From the NCBI GenBank assembly GCA_937902665.1, contig CALELM010000045.1:8900-72899 (forward strand): DNA of 64,000 nt, in the 5' to 3' direction. Positions 35,433 through 43,979 of this stretch are shown in pieces. Source of the DNA: an uncultured Selenomonadaceae bacterium (GTDB lineage Bacteria; Bacillota; Negativicutes; Selenomonadales; Selenomonadaceae). How positions within the stretch are numbered: the first letter of the stretch is position 1; each line of letters begins with the position of its first letter. The notes under the pieces were generated by a model. It was not told the DNA's origin. It saw only the letters and a list, made by a program, of their open reading frames with translations, and did not search any database. Both the position numbers and the translations under genes were made by a program.

Positions 35433-36503
35433 TTATACATTTTTGTCCAAAACACGGCGTTCATCAAGCAAAATATCTGCTAATTCCTCTGATTCCAAAT
35501 GAAACAGATCCAAAATCTCCTTGCTCGACATTCTGCCACTGTTATATAAGACCTGAAGGATCTCTTTTTTTGCTACATCTACTCCTTCCGCATATCCTTT
35601 CATATAACTATCGAGGCCCTGCCCCGTTGCATGATATGCGGCCAACTGCCGTTGAATACTTTCCATCATGATATCATCCTCACTGCGTCTGACATCAAGT
35701 TTTCTCCAAAGTGCTTCTCGGTTCACCCTATGCAGGGGTTTCGGCGCATCTGCCTGCAAAAAATAATCACCGTCCGGCAACATTTTCCATGTTTCCTCCG
35801 CTAACCACGAAAATTTCAAAATATGCTCTACGTTAAGCTTGTCACTGGTCTCATAAAAATGCTCTGCTTCCTGACGTGTCTTTCCTCCACGCATTTTGCG
35901 ACCAATAAGACGTTCTCTCAGATCTTCAGCTTTTGCGGAAATAAACAATGTATAATCCGCAAAACTGCGAATATCCTGCCAAGCACCTTCTCGCAAAAGA
36001 AGCCAATTCCCCTCCAGCAAAATGATATCATGATTCAGCAGCTTCACATCCTCTACCACATCATGATACCGCCGATCGTAAACTGGCCAACGAATATCCT
36101 CTTTCTTTAATGACCAAAGCTTCTCTCTTAGATGTACAACATCAAAGGTTTCTGGACACCCCTTGACATCTATCATCGGAATCAATTTCCCATCTCGTTC
36201 AACAGAATGTGTCCGAATATAATCCGAATGGTAATGAAATCCATCCAAGCCAATCGCTTGAATGGGTGTCAAGCCTTCCCTAGCTGCGGACAGCTTCTCC
36301 AGCAACAAGGAAAGTGTTGTTTTTCCTGTTCCCGGAGGCGCTACCAAATATACCAAAATTCTTCTTTTTGCTCGTTGCTGCAAACTGGTTAATCGGCGCA
36401 AAAATGGGAGAAAGAGCATATCTATGGTTCTTTGATTATACTTCACATCATGTACCAGTCCATTAATTGCCAATCGATAATTTTTCCAAACCTTCTCTCC
36501 CAA
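35433..36503 (-). CDS. P-loop nucleoside/sugar kinase-like protein (uridine-kinase/YggC superfamily)
   Basis: The 356-residue protein has Walker A APPGTGKTT (55-63), a substrate-loop DGFHYHSDY (about 85-93), and a lid-like RLIGRKMRGGKT, matching the uridine kinase/pantothenate kinase-like family that includes YggC/FrcK. The substrate is not evident. Residues about 300-356 form a separate C-terminal tail, GYAEGVDVAKKEILQVLYNSGRMSS and so on, that resembles the helical tails of Rpn/PD-(D/E)XK transposase-like proteins and is not typical of these kinases. The TTG at 36503 has AAGGGGGTG upstream. The stop overlaps the possible exoA start. Confidence 0.75.
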   Translation of the reverse strand: MGEKVWKNYRLAINGLVHDVKYNQRTIDMLFLPFLRRLTSLQQRAKRRILVYLVAPPGTGKTTLSLLLEKLSAAREGLTPIQAIGLDGFHYHSDYIRTHSVERDGKLIPMIDVKGCPETFDVVHLREKLWSLKKEDIRWPVYDRRYHDVVEDVKLLNHDIILLEGNWLLLREGAWQDIRSFADYTLFISAKAEDLRERLIGRKMRGGKTRQEAEHFYETSDKLNVEHILKFSWLAEETWKMLPDGDYFLQADAPKPLHRVNREALWRKLDVRRSEDDIMMESIQRQLAAYHATGQGLDSYMKGYAEGVDVAKKEILQVLYNSGRMSSKEILDLFHLESEELADILLDERRVLDKNV

Positions 36504-36538
36504 TTTTGCACCCCCTTCATCAATAGAATAGGCTTGTC

Positions 36539-37534
36539 TTAGTTAGGGCTTTCATCAACGCCAAAAACAATTCCTGCCGCTTTGCGAGCTTTCTCCATCA
36601 TTTCACTTACCGCTAAGGTGTATTTCAGATCCTGCCGCATTTCCTCATATTTATCTTCCAATAAAATTCGAGCAAAATCCTTAAATTCCCTCACCATACG
36701 ATTCACTTCCAACTGTGGTTCGTATGTTGCCAGCTCGCCATTTAAAAATATCTCCAGCTTTTTCATCTCATTTGGCTTTCCAGCCATTCGCAACCAGCCC
36801 TTGTCCCCCTGCACGCTGAAGAAGCACTCACTGTCTGAATCCTTAGCCGCCGTGAGCGAAGCAAGGAATTTGGGATATCTCGCAAGAAGTATGCCTGACG
36901 TATCGATTCCGTTGAATCCTTTGTTTGGATAATAAACTACTTCTTCAGAAATTCCCAAAAGGCCATAAAGCAAGCTGATGTTGTAAATGCCCAGATCATA
37001 AAGCGTACCGCCGCTGAGCTGCGGATCAAACGCAGGCAGGACCTCACCATTTTTATACTTGTCATAACGGCTGGAATACTGGGAATAATTTGCAAGAACC
37101 AAATGGATATCTCCAAGACTCGGCAAAAGCTCTTTCATCTTTTCGTAAACAAGGGAGTGTCTTGGTGTAATTGCCTCAAAAATATAGCAATGATTCTGCT
37201 CAGCCAAATCTGCCAGTTCCTTGGATTCCCTGAACGTGGAACAAAATGGCTTTTCAAGTATCACGTTTTTGTTAAAAAGAAGTGCCTTTTTGGCATACTC
37301 ATAATGGACACTATTGACTAATCCAATATAAACCGTATCCGCTTCCGAGGTTTCCAACAATTCTTCATAGTCCGTATAAACGGAAGGAATGCCATATTCC
37401 CTTGCAAAAGCTTCTGCTTTATCCTTGCTATGCGCTCGACCAAAAATAGCAGATAATTCAATATCCTTCACTTGAGCCATCGCCAGCAAGGCTTCCGATA
37501 TAATTTTTCCCGTTCCAATGACTGCTAACTTCAT
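36539..37534 (-). CDS. Gfo/Idh/MocA family NAD(P)-dependent oxidoreductase
   Basis: The 331-residue protein has an N-terminal Rossmann domain (VIGTGKI at 5-11), the family motif EKPF near residue 95, and a C-terminal alpha/beta domain with GGTLYDLGIYNI around 175-186. Such enzymes oxidise or reduce sugars, inositols or related compounds. No sugar-operon neighbours give a substrate. GGAGGAG precedes the ATG at 37534. It sits between a deformylase gene and the P-loop kinase gene; the three are probably one transcript but functionally unrelated. Confidence 0.88.
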   Translation of the reverse strand: MKLAVIGTGKIISEALLAMAQVKDIELSAIFGRAHSKDKAEAFAREYGIPSVYTDYEELLETSEADTVYIGLVNSVHYEYAKKALLFNKNVILEKPFCSTFRESKELADLAEQNHCYIFEAITPRHSLVYEKMKELLPSLGDIHLVLANYSQYSSRYDKYKNGEVLPAFDPQLSGGTLYDLGIYNISLLYGLLGISEEVVYYPNKGFNGIDTSGILLARYPKFLASLTAAKDSDSECFFSVQGDKGWLRMAGKPNEMKKLEIFLNGELATYEPQLEVNRMVREFKDFARILLEDKYEEMRQDLKYTLAVSEMMEKARKAAGIVFGVDESPN

Positions 37535-37559
37535 AAGACATTCTCCTCCTTCTTTACCG

Positions 37560-37970
37560 TCAAATCAAAATTCCGTGGCAATGATCTATCTCATGCTGCA
37601 CAATTTGTGCCGCAAATCCACAAAATTTTCTTCTTTGCTTCTTAAATTCCACATCCCTATACTTCACCTCAACGGTTTCGTACCTTTTTGCCTTTCTTTC
37701 ACCATCTAAGGATAAGCAGCCTTCCATTTTTTCTGCATACTTTGCAGAAGTCTTTATGATGACAGGATTCAGCATGACAAGTATTTCATTCCCATCCAGT
37801 ACAGCAATAATATTCTTTTGTACACCTATCATGTTTGCAGCCATTCCAACGCAGCGATATGCATTCGCAGACAGCGTATCCAAAAGATCTTGGGCAACAG
37901 ACGCATCTTCCTTCGTTGCATTTTTTGATTCCTGCTTCAAAAATTCTTCATTCCGAACGATTGGCTTCAC
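37560..37970 (-). CDS. def: peptide deformylase family protein (motif 1 variant)
   Basis: Deformylases remove the N-formyl group from nascent proteins using a metal. The 136-residue protein has motif 2 EGCLS with the metal Cys and motif 3 QHEIDH with two metal His and the catalytic Glu. Motif 1 is VGMAANMIG, with Asn where classical enzymes have Gln (GxGxAAxQ). This variant is common in a shorter Firmicutes subgroup and may not be the main deformylase. Start choice: the ATG at 38003 has no ribosome-binding site, but GGGAGGAG and TGAGG precede TTG 37973 and GTG 37970, giving a protein of normal subfamily length. Confidence 0.82.
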   Translation of the reverse strand: MKPIVRNEEFLKQESKNATKEDASVAQDLLDTLSANAYRCVGMAANMIGVQKNIIAVLDGNEILVMLNPVIIKTSAKYAEKMEGCLSLDGERKAKRYETVEVKYRDVEFKKQRRKFCGFAAQIVQHEIDHCHGILI

Positions 37971-38050
37971 CAACCTCAGCCATCTCCTCCCTGCATCCTT
38001 CATGCATCTTTACGACTGCACGTTTTCATCTGCATTGCAGTTTAATTTTC

Positions 38051-39757
38051 CTAAATGTTTTTGAACGCTTGTTTTTTCATGTCTGCATGCAGAATCATTT
38101 CCCTTGCATTGTCCAAGGAAATTGCTGTAGCATCTGCTCCCGATGCCATGCGGGCAATCTCATTGATACGTTCCGTATCCGTCAGGCGCTTCACCCGTGT
38201 ATATGTCGCATTGTTTTCTGAATTTTTAGCAATATAGAGGTGAGCATCTGCCATACATGCGATTTGAGGGAGGTGCGTAATGCAAAATACCTGTTTATAT
38301 TTTGCGACCAAAGCAATTCTCTCTGCGACCATTTGGGCAGTACGTCCACCGATTCCTGTATCAATTTCATCAAAAACCATGCTGGGAACAGCGTCCTGCC
38401 TAGCAGCTGAAATTGTCTTGAAAGCTAATGCGATACGTGACAGCTCGCCTCCTGATACCACCTTTGCAAGAGGCTTCGGTACTTCGCCGGGATTCGCTGA
38501 AAATCTCACCAACAGCTGATCTGCACCATTGGAAGTATATTTTTCTAAAGGTTCAACTTCCATGGAAAGATGTGCTTTTGGCATACCGAGTTCCATCAGT
38601 TGTTCTTCAATTTTCGCAGAAAGCCGTTTTGCTCCAGTCTTTCGCATGTTCGTCAAAATGCTTGCGTTTTCCCGCAAAGCTGCTTCCAGTGCAGAAACCA
38701 CCTTCTCCATAGCCGCAATATCTTCATCGCTATTTTCAATTTCTTCCAATTCCTGACAAATCTTCTTATGATACTCCAAAATATCCTTCACGCTTGCGCC
38801 GTACTTCTTTTGAAGCTTGTATATGGCATCCATACGCTTTTGAAGCTCGTCCAGTTTTTGTGGCTGAAACTCCATAGACTCCCCATAATCACGCAGTTCA
38901 TAGGAGACCTCTTGCAAAGACACATAGGCATCCTCCAGCATTTTCCGTGAATTCTCCAAAGAATCATCGAATCGGCTCATACTTTCCAAGTTTTTCTTTA
39001 TTTCGGATAAAGCTGCCAGAACCCCTAAACCGTTTTTTGAGCTGCTGTCCAGCAAACGATAAGATTCTTCAACGTAAGATGCTATCTTTTCAGCATGTGA
39101 CAGACGGCGAATATCATTTTCCAGCTGTTCATCCTCGCCTTCCTTCAGCTCGGCATCCTTTATTTCCTTTTCCTGCCACCGAAGCATATCCATTCGCTGT
39201 GCATGTTCCCTAGCAGACAGTTTTTTTTCTTCCAATTCCTGTTTTTTTGCTGACCACTCTTTATATGCAGTACTATATGCTAAAAATGCATCCAAAATCG
39301 CATCATCCGAATGATCCAATAAATCATACTGATTTGCTTCTTTCAGCAATGCCAGATTTTCATTTTGCCCATGAATATCAATTAAACAGCTTCCTATCTT
39401 TTTCAAAACTGCCAAGGTTATATGACATCCATTAACTAAAATCGAGCTTCGACCATTTGCCGATACCTGCCTTGTGATGATAAGCTCATCATCTTCCATG
39501 TCAATAGCCTGTTCACAGAGCATTGCCTTTAAGTCAGGCTGGTTTTCCAGCTGAAATACAGCCTCCACTCGCAGCCAGTCACAGCCTGTCCGAATAGATT
39601 CCGCAGATACCTTATATCCAAGAATTGCCCCCAAGGCATCAATCAGTATGGATTTCCCTGCACCGGTTTCACCTGTAATGATATTTAATCCCGTACCAAA
39701 ATCAATTTGAATGTGTTCTAAAAGTGCAAAGTTCCAAACCGTTAATGTTTTTAGCAT
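38051..39757 (-). CDS. recN: DNA repair protein RecN
   Basis: SMC-like ATPase for double-strand-break repair. The 568-residue protein has Walker A GETGAGKS (about 29-36), a long coiled-coil middle (about 160-350), the ABC signature VSGGELSRIALAFK, Walker B MVFDEIDTGIGG, and the CITHLPQIA D-loop/H-loop region. Length is typical. GGGAGATAATAAT precedes the ATG at 39757. It is at the end of tlyA-nadK-argR-recN, a cluster conserved in Firmicutes, and starts four bases after argR. Confidence 0.96.
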   Translation of the reverse strand: MLKTLTVWNFALLEHIQIDFGTGLNIITGETGAGKSILIDALGAILGYKVSAESIRTGCDWLRVEAVFQLENQPDLKAMLCEQAIDMEDDELIITRQVSANGRSSILVNGCHITLAVLKKIGSCLIDIHGQNENLALLKEANQYDLLDHSDDAILDAFLAYSTAYKEWSAKKQELEEKKLSAREHAQRMDMLRWQEKEIKDAELKEGEDEQLENDIRRLSHAEKIASYVEESYRLLDSSSKNGLGVLAALSEIKKNLESMSRFDDSLENSRKMLEDAYVSLQEVSYELRDYGESMEFQPQKLDELQKRMDAIYKLQKKYGASVKDILEYHKKICQELEEIENSDEDIAAMEKVVSALEAALRENASILTNMRKTGAKRLSAKIEEQLMELGMPKAHLSMEVEPLEKYTSNGADQLLVRFSANPGEVPKPLAKVVSGGELSRIALAFKTISAARQDAVPSMVFDEIDTGIGGRTAQMVAERIALVAKYKQVFCITHLPQIACMADAHLYIAKNSENNATYTRVKRLTDTERINEIARMASGADATAISLDNAREMILHADMKKQAFKNI

Positions 39758-39761
39758 ATTA

Positions 39762-40226
39762 TTATCTCCCGTCCCCCATTGTCAGCCTTTCCATTTTTTC
39801 CATGACAGAAGGAACACTGTCCTTAGGCTTCACAACAACAAGAATATTATCATCGCCCGCTACCGTACCGATTACTTCCGGCCACTTGGAATGATCGATG
39901 GCAGCCGCTACTGCATTAGCCGTGCCGGGAAGCGTTTTTACAACAATAATATTCTCACTGCAATCCAGCCCTGTGACAGAATCCTGAAACAACCTTGCCA
40001 TACGATTCGGGGTAAATATCAGCTTGTTTTCTATAGGCGCAGCATAACGATACCGTCCATCTCCAATAGGAACCTTGATAAGCATCAGTTCCTTAATATC
40101 ACGAGAAACCGTTGCCTGCGTTACTGCAATATGCCTTTTTTTTAACGCTGCGGAAAGGTCTTCCTGCGTTTCGATCACTTCATGTTCTATAATATCCTTT
40201 ATTTTTGCATGACGAGCTAATTTCAT
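39762..40226 (-). CDS. argR: arginine repressor ArgR/AhrC
   Basis: Arginine-dependent hexameric regulator of arginine metabolism. The 154-residue protein has an N-terminal winged-helix domain (about 5-70, with AVTQATVSRDIKEL as the recognition helix) and a C-terminal oligomerisation and arginine-binding domain with GTANAVAAAID and GTVAGDDNILVV. Length is normal. GAGGGTGAAAAT precedes the ATG. It lies between nadK and recN in the usual Firmicutes order. In this genome it could connect to the arginine-consuming polyamine operon about 20 kb away; no ARG box was identified. Confidence 0.96.
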   Translation of the reverse strand: MKLARHAKIKDIIEHEVIETQEDLSAALKKRHIAVTQATVSRDIKELMLIKVPIGDGRYRYAAPIENKLIFTPNRMARLFQDSVTGLDCSENIIVVKTLPGTANAVAAAIDHSKWPEVIGTVAGDDNILVVVKPKDSVPSVMEKMERLTMGDGR

Positions 40227-40253
40227 ATTTTCACCCTCTATCGCAAAATGAGA

Positions 40254-41105
40254 TTAGTTTCCCAAGAATTTTGTCCGAAGAATCTTGTAATAATCTTTGT
40301 CTTCAAATTTAACGATTTTTGCCTTGACGGAAGATTTCCTGACAACGACCTCATCCCCCGGAAGCAGCCGAAAACTTTCTTGCCCATCAAACGTAACAAT
40401 AATATCCTGATGCATGGACGCTATATGCAAGTGTATCACATCTTTTTCGCTTACCACCAAAGGCCTGATATTAAAAGAATGCGCGCAAATGGGAGTGATC
40501 AAAAGTGCCTGTACTGTCGGGTGCATAATAGGACCGCCGGCAGAAAGCGAATATGCTGTAGAACCTGTGGGAGAAGATACAATGATTCCATCTGCCTGAT
40601 AATCAATCAGCCTAGTATTATTGATGCTAAGCCCTAAATGAAGCATACGGGCAACACCGCCCTTGCTGATAACCACATCATTGATGGCATTCCCCAAAAA
40701 ATGCTTCTCTCCATCTTCGCTTTGAACAAATCCCGAAAGCAGCAGCCTAGCTTCAATGAAGTAATCCCCAGATAAAATTTTTGCCAGCTTCTTCTCCAGC
40801 TCATTCAATTCAATATCTGCCATAAAGCCAAGGGTTCCGATATTGATTCCGCAGACAGGGACTCCTCGACGGCCCAGCCTCCTGCACACACCGAGCAGCG
40901 TTCCGTCCCCACCGATGCTTAATGCCATATCCATGGGCATTTGTTCTATCTCCTCTTGCCCAAGAGACTCGTATCCAAAAAAAACAGCTTCATCCATGGG
41001 AAGAAGAAGTTCCACATTTTTATTTTTGCAAAACGCAACAATACGTTTCAAGACAATATCCGCATGCTCTTTGTTCATGTTTGGGAATATCCCTAATCTC
41101 ATCAT
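40254..41105 (-). CDS. nadK: NAD kinase
   Basis: Phosphorylates NAD to NADP. The 283-residue protein carries the diacylglycerol-kinase-fold signature GGDGTLLG, followed by NIGTLGFMAD and SSPTGSTAYSLSAGGP, all diagnostic of NadK. The ATG at 41105 is chosen because GAGGA is about nine bases upstream; the next codon is also ATG. Its start lies 13 bases beyond the tlyA stop, and argR follows 27 bases downstream. Confidence 0.95.
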   Translation of the reverse strand: MMRLGIFPNMNKEHADIVLKRIVAFCKNKNVELLLPMDEAVFFGYESLGQEEIEQMPMDMALSIGGDGTLLGVCRRLGRRGVPVCGINIGTLGFMADIELNELEKKLAKILSGDYFIEARLLLSGFVQSEDGEKHFLGNAINDVVISKGGVARMLHLGLSINNTRLIDYQADGIIVSSPTGSTAYSLSAGGPIMHPTVQALLITPICAHSFNIRPLVVSEKDVIHLHIASMHQDIIVTFDGQESFRLLPGDEVVVRKSSVKAKIVKFEDKDYYKILRTKFLGN

Positions 41106-41118
41106 AAAACCAGTTCCT

Positions 41119-41925
41119 CTAATCCAGCTTTTCATGTGCTTCCTTGACGATCTGCAAGCTCAATTCATCAGTAATGTTATCTGCAAGAGACAAATCTTTA
41201 GAAAGACGTATCAAATATTCGATGTTCCCTTCCGGGCCTTTAACGGGGGAATAAGTCAACGCAATTGGAACAAAGCCTTCCTGACGGCTAAACCCAATGA
41301 TATTGCTGACGACCTCTTTATGAACTTCAGGATCGTGTACCACACCTTTTTTTCCTATTTTTTCACGGCCTGCCTCAAATTGCGGCTTGATCAGTGCAAC
41401 GATTTCTCCCTTTTCATGCAAAAGGCTCTTTACCACAGAAAGAACCTTTGTCAAGGAAATAAAGGCAACATCAATAGAGGCAAAATCCAAAACATCGCCC
41501 AGCATATCAGGTGTCACATGACGTATATTTGTCCGTTCCATGTTAATGACTCGTTCATCTGTACGCAATTTCCATGCAAGCTGTCCATAACCGACATCAA
41601 TAGCATAAACCTTGCTTGCTCCGTTTTGAAGCATACAATCCGAAAAACCGCCCGTGGATGCACCGATATCAGCGGCGATCTTTCCTTCAAGCGAAATCCC
41701 AAACTCCTCGATTGCTTTTGCAAGCTTCAATCCTCCGCGGCTCACATAAGGGATATCCTCACCCAAAAGGCGAAGCTCTGCATCAGATTTTACTGTCGTA
41801 CCAGCCTTATCTATTTTTTGTCCATTAACCAAGACCTGCCCTGCCATAATAATTCTTTTTGCACGTTCCCTGCTTTGCACAAAGCCACGTTCCACAAGAA
41901 GTATATCCAGCCGTTCCTTTGCCAT
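41119..41925 (-). CDS. tlyA: TlyA family rRNA (cytidine-2'-O)-methyltransferase
   Basis: TlyA proteins 2'-O-methylate rRNA cytidines; in some bacteria they also act as haemolysins. The 268-residue protein has an N-terminal S4 domain (about 3-62, RLDILLVERGFVQSRERAKR) and an FtsJ-type methyltransferase domain with the SAM motif ADIGASTGGFSDC and catalytic-region KPQFE. The ATG at 41925 has GAGGA ten bases upstream. It is the first gene of tlyA-nadK-argR-recN; a dxs gene, often found upstream in relatives, is absent here. Confidence 0.93.
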   Translation of the reverse strand: MAKERLDILLVERGFVQSRERAKRIIMAGQVLVNGQKIDKAGTTVKSDAELRLLGEDIPYVSRGGLKLAKAIEEFGISLEGKIAADIGASTGGFSDCMLQNGASKVYAIDVGYGQLAWKLRTDERVINMERTNIRHVTPDMLGDVLDFASIDVAFISLTKVLSVVKSLLHEKGEIVALIKPQFEAGREKIGKKGVVHDPEVHKEVVSNIIGFSRQEGFVPIALTYSPVKGPEGNIEYLIRLSKDLSLADNITDELSLQIVKEAHEKLD

Positions 41926-41982
41926 TCCGTAACCGTCCTCATCATTCTTATCGTAATGCAATTCTGCTCAAAACTAACCTAA

Positions 41983-41991
41983 ATTATATCA
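41983..41991 (-). promoter_or_regulatory. extended -10 promoter of the tlyA operon
   Basis: A consensus TATAAT (41983-41988) preceded by TGA, an extended -10 element, lies about 60 bases upstream of the tlyA start. No good -35 box is at the expected distance. Confidence 0.45.
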
Positions 41992-42101
41992 TAATTTTCA
42001 TAGAACTGCACCTTATCCAAATCACTGTCTCTCGCTTTTCAAATTTTTCTGACTCTATCATACAATCTAGTTTTCCAAAACTCAAGAAAGTGCTTTTAGT
42101 C

Positions 42102-42146
42102 AAAAAAAATCGTACAAGGCTTGCAAAAGCAAGACACTTGCACGAT
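42102..42146 (-). terminator. intrinsic terminator of fabK
   Basis: On the minus strand, ATCGTGCAAG and CTTGTACGAT form a ten-pair stem (one G-T) around an inner CTTGC/GCAAG hairpin, followed by eight Ts (42109 down to 42102). It is 100 bases past the fabK stop. The remaining bases between tlyA and fabK (41926-42247) hold the tlyA promoter and nothing else that I can identify. Confidence 0.88.
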
Positions 42147-42247
42147 ATTTTCCAAATAACAATACCGAAAGGTTCCCAACTTCAACTTGTTATTGCAAGT
42201 TACGAAAAGATTTTTTACATTTTGAAAAGCTTTTGAAGCAAAACACA

Positions 42248-43204
42248 CTATGCTCTTATGCTCACACCTATGTTGGAAGCATTCGACAATGCCTGTCTAG
42301 CTTCTTCCATCATATTCCGAAGGATTTCCTGTACTGGCTCTATCTTTTTCAGCGGCAGCAAGCTTTGTCCCGCCTGCATCATGCCGTTCTCTGTATCGCC
42401 GTCCACTGCCGCCAGTTTGTTCGTGCCGGTTGCCTTCGCAAGCAATTCTTCCTTGCTTGCCTTGCCGGAATATTCCAGTGCGATAAATTCCTCTGAAAAC
42501 TTGTTTCGGATGCCTCGCACGGCACCGCCAATGGTCAATCCAGTCACAATGGTATCCGTGTCGATTGCCTCAATCAGCTTTTGCTTCATGTTGCAATGCA
42601 CGTTACATTCCTCTGCAAGAAGGAATCTCGTGCCCATCTGCACACCTGCGGCTCCCATGAGAAGTGCCGCCGCCAGCCCTCGTCCATCCGCGAAGCCTCC
42701 TGCCATAATGACAGGGATCTTTACCTCCGGAATCACCTGCGTCATCAATGCCATCGTCGTCAAGACACCAATATGCCCGCCAGCCTCCATGCCTTCCACG
42801 ACCATAGCATCTGCACCCTTTGCTTCTACCCTCTTTGCAAGCTTCACGTTTGGAATCACAGGTATCACCTTGATTCCAACGGCATGAAGCTTCTCAAAAT
42901 ACGGTACAGGATTCCCCGCGCCCAAGGTCACAAATGCCGGCTTTTCCTCGCAAATAACATCGACAATCTCTTCCTTGTTCGGTGCCATCAGCATAATATT
43001 AACGCCAAACGGCTGGCTCGTCATTGCCTTGCATCGACGAATCTCCGCCTGCACATATTCCGTTGACCTTCCTCCGGAAGAAATAATGCCAGCACCTCCA
43101 GCGTTAGAAACTGCCGCCGCCAAATCTGCATCTGAAATCCATGCCATCCCTCCCTGAATAATCGGATAGCGGATTCCCAAAAGCTCCGTAAGCCTTGTCC
43201 CCAT
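42248..43204 (-). CDS. fabK: enoyl-[acyl-carrier-protein] reductase II (FabK-type flavoprotein)
   Basis: FMN-dependent enoyl-ACP reductase that completes each fatty-acid elongation cycle. The 318-residue protein starts RLTELLGIRYPIIQGGMAW and has the VEGMEAGGHIG FMN/phosphate region and GADGRG-like GGFADGRGLAAALLMGAAGVQMGTRF block, characteristic of the FabK/nitronate monooxygenase family; the length and details favour FabK. GAGGAGG precedes the ATG. It stands alone between two terminators, not in a fab operon. A nitronate monooxygenase role is possible but less likely. Confidence 0.85.
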   Translation of the reverse strand: MGTRLTELLGIRYPIIQGGMAWISDADLAAAVSNAGGAGIISSGGRSTEYVQAEIRRCKAMTSQPFGVNIMLMAPNKEEIVDVICEEKPAFVTLGAGNPVPYFEKLHAVGIKVIPVIPNVKLAKRVEAKGADAMVVEGMEAGGHIGVLTTMALMTQVIPEVKIPVIMAGGFADGRGLAAALLMGAAGVQMGTRFLLAEECNVHCNMKQKLIEAIDTDTIVTGLTIGGAVRGIRNKFSEEFIALEYSGKASKEELLAKATGTNKLAAVDGDTENGMMQAGQSLLPLKKIEPVQEILRNMMEEARQALSNASNIGVSIRA

Positions 43205-43351
43205 ATAAAAACCTCCTCTTGCTCCCTGCTCGCTTTTCCGTCATGTTTCACAAAAAATGCTTAAAGAAAGCCTCCATATCCCCCACACTTTTTGTTTCAT
43301 CTAACAAAAAACGAAAAAATCCAAAATATATCGTATTTTTAGAAGTTGTCT

Positions 43352-43382
43352 AAAAAAAGAGAGTGCTCCATCAAGCACTCTC
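43352..43382 (-). terminator. intrinsic terminator of the mmd transcript
   Basis: GAGAGTGCT (43359-43367) and AGCACTCTC (43374-43382) form a perfect nine-pair stem with a six-base loop. Seven Ts follow on the minus strand. It closes the mmdA-mmdE-mmdC transcript 20 bases after mmdC. Confidence 0.95.
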
Positions 43383-43403
43383 CCAAAAACTGCCCAGCAG
43401 AAA

Positions 43404-43781
43404 TTAACCAATGATTACAAGGGAATCGCCATTCTTTACTGCCTGACCTGCAGCAACATTGATTGCCTTGACCGTACCAGCAGCATCTGCCACAATTTCA
43501 TTCTGCATCTTCATTGCCTCGAGAATGAGCAGAACCTCACCCTGCTGAACTGCCTGACCTTCCGATGCTACAAGCTTCACAATCTTTCCAGGCATCGGAG
43601 CATCAATGGAATGCTCACCTGCAGCAGCCGCAACAGCAGCCTTAGCAGGAGCCGCAGGTGCTGCTGCCTTTGGTGCAGGAGGTGCAGCCTTCGGAGCTGG
43701 TGCCTTCGGAGCCGTAGCCTTTACTTCTTCAACCTCAACTTCATAAGCAGTGCCATTTACAGTGATATTGAACTTTTTCAT
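43404..43781 (-). CDS. mmdC: biotin carboxyl carrier subunit of methylmalonyl-CoA decarboxylase (gamma)
   Basis: Carries the biotin that shuttles CO2 in sodium-pumping methylmalonyl-CoA decarboxylase. The 125-residue protein has an N-terminal segment (1-22), an Ala/Pro/Lys-rich flexible linker (about 23-55) and a biotinyl domain with the attachment site EAMKM, K91. GGAGGAATTTTCG precedes the ATG at 43781. It follows mmdA and the 45-codon mmdE-like gene. It could serve another carboxylase or transcarboxylase, but the position strongly suggests methylmalonyl-CoA decarboxylation. The membrane beta subunit that normally follows is not here. Confidence 0.92.
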   Translation of the reverse strand: MKKFNITVNGTAYEVEVEEVKATAPKAPAPKAAPPAPKAAAPAAPAKAAVAAAAGEHSIDAPMPGKIVKLVASEGQAVQQGEVLLILEAMKMQNEIVADAAGTVKAINVAAGQAVKNGDSLVIIG

Positions 43782-43824
43782 CGAAAATTCCTCCACTTTC
43801 AAATTCCAATACTTTATCAACAGA

Positions 43825-43962
43825 TCAACGACTCATGCGAGCGGCCTGTGCCCAAGCTACGCTCGGCTTAATCTTGACGGCAATAACTTGATTGCCCATC
43901 ATTTGCTGAACCGCAGCAGTAATCGCTGCCACAACCTCAGGCTTGATTGTCTTGTCACTCAT
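43825..43962 (-). CDS. mmdE: small MmdE/OadG-like subunit (45 residues)
   Basis: A short frame, easily missed, encodes a 45-residue protein starting [18 protein letters not shown] and ending QAARMSR. The EVVAAI-AAV stretch and the C-terminal tryptophan-Ala-Arg-Met-Ser-Arg pattern match the conserved end of OadG/MmdD delta subunits and the tiny epsilon subunit MmdE of Veillonella, which stabilises the decarboxylase complex. GGGAGGG lies seven to eight bases ahead of ATG 43962. It lies 17 bases after mmdA and 43 bases before mmdC, at the same position as in Veillonella. No transmembrane helix is present, so a full delta subunit is absent. Confidence 0.8.
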   Translation of the reverse strand: MSDKTIKPEVVAAITAAVQQMMGNQVIAVKIKPSVAWAQAARMSR

Positions 43963-43979
43963 GACCAAACCCTCCCAAA

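Noticed and set aside
43205..43351. Promoter or fatty-acid-regulator site upstream of fabK
   Set aside because: The region is AT-rich, but no pair of -35/-10 boxes with good spacing and no recognisable operator could be identified.
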